Assembly (NCBI RefSeq): GCF_003053845.1 | Contig: NZ_QAYG01000006.1 | Coordinates: 62,001-126,000, forward strand | Direction: 5' to 3' | Length of the DNA stretch: 64,000 nucleotides | Origin: Breoghania corrubedonensis | Lineage (GTDB): Bacteria; Pseudomonadota; Alphaproteobacteria; Rhizobiales; Stappiaceae | In this document: one piece after another, positions 63,786 to 64,000 of the stretch | Numbering within the stretch: the stretch's first letter is position 1 | How the letters are laid out: the number at the start of each line of letters is the position of its first letter | Made by a program: the position numbers and the translations under genes | Notes under the pieces: generated by a model | What the model saw: only the letters and a program-made list of their open reading frames with translations | The model's database searches: none | What the model was told of the DNA's origin: nothing

Positions 63786-64000
63786 ATGCTCAACAATATA
63801 TCTATCAAGGTAAAGCTGTTCGGGGGGATCGGCTTTCTGGTTCTGGCGCTTGTCGTCATGGTCATGTTCAACTTGTTTGGTCTGGATCGGGTCTCCGAAC
63901 ATTTCGGAGAGTACAGAAATCAGACCAATGAAAGCCTCAATCTTTCCAGCGCGACGCGCGCGATGGTCGAAACCCGGATGTGGGTGTTGAAGTTTGGCGA
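63786..64000 (+). CDS. Methyl-accepting chemotaxis protein, N-terminal part (3' truncated by window edge)
   Basis: The ATG at 63786 opens a frame that runs off the window (71 codons visible). It starts MLNNISIKVKLFGGIGFLVL, a short cytoplasmic tail followed by a membrane helix (about 8-30). A helical periplasmic region follows (EHFGEYRNQTNESLNLS, ATRAMVETRMWVL), the pattern of a four-helix-bundle receptor sensor. Being next to the che operon, it is likely to be a chemoreceptor, although the signalling domain is not visible. Confidence 0.75.
   Translation, partial: MLNNISIKVKLFGGIGFLVLALVVMVMFNLFGLDRVSEHFGEYRNQTNESLNLSSATRAMVETRMWVLKFG

Overview
This 64 kb window is GC-rich and comes from an alphaproteobacterium, most likely of the order Hyphomicrobiales (Rhizobiales). 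The evidence is a complete tol-pal block, a serC leader-like RNA, RpoH, an EipA-type DUF1134 protein, ChpT beside a chemotaxis operon whose CheA carries a receiver domain, an Omp25/RopB-like porin, and intergenic palindromic repeats of the kind scattered through Rhizobiales genomes. Most of the window is chromosomal housekeeping sequence. I see no transposase, integrase, rRNA or CRISPR array. One tRNA (Glu, CUC) is present.

Layout. 1-2.2 kb: 3' end of a chemoreceptor gene and an L-lactate dehydrogenase. 2.2-14.1 kb (+ strand): ybgC-tolQRAB-pal-cpoB, tilS, ftsH and glmM, covering envelope constriction, tRNA decoding, membrane proteolysis and the start of cell wall precursor synthesis. 14.6-22.4 kb: an outer membrane beta-barrel protein, a three-gene module (NEW3-domain protein, ABC ATPase, ABC-2 permease), a SatP-type acetate transporter, and a divergent LysR regulator/MFS exporter pair. 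22.8-24.2 kb: an AT-rich island with a lone ParA-like ATPase. 24.2-28.3 kb: the serine pathway (leader RNA, serC, an HEAGH-motif protein, serA). It is interrupted by a 632-bp block flanked by two exact 25-bp copies of the serA 5' end. 28.3-34 kb: two EamA transporters, purA and a 608-residue proline-rich membrane protein. 34-36.4 kb: a TPP riboswitch driving a pyrimidine (HMP-type) ABC permease and binding protein with no ATPase gene beside them. 36.6-40.5 kb: a CHASE2-adenylate cyclase, a YjhX(TopAI)/GNAT toxin-antitoxin pair with a structured leader, and an isochorismatase-family hydrolase.

40.7-52 kb: an ArsR/ArsP-like permease/mini-thioredoxin operon, a YiiX-like hydrolase, a DUF488 protein, rpoH, an RluA-family pseudouridine synthase, tRNA-Glu, a PhoPQ-like two-component system with two PepSY proteins and a cytochrome b561, and pobA. 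52-56.4 kb: a short-chain dehydrogenase, a coiled-coil membrane protein, an EipA-like protein and a YHS-like protein. 56.5-63 kb: chpT and a cheA-cheW-cheY-cheB-cheR operon closed by a strong terminator, followed by an AT-rich gap and the 5' end of another chemoreceptor gene.

The strongest candidates for something new are the duplication/insertion at serA, the TopAI/YjhQ-like locus with its short upstream ORFs and hairpin, the orphan ParA-like island, and the riboswitch-controlled transporter with its missing ATPase. All family names rest on motif recognition by eye; no database search was run.
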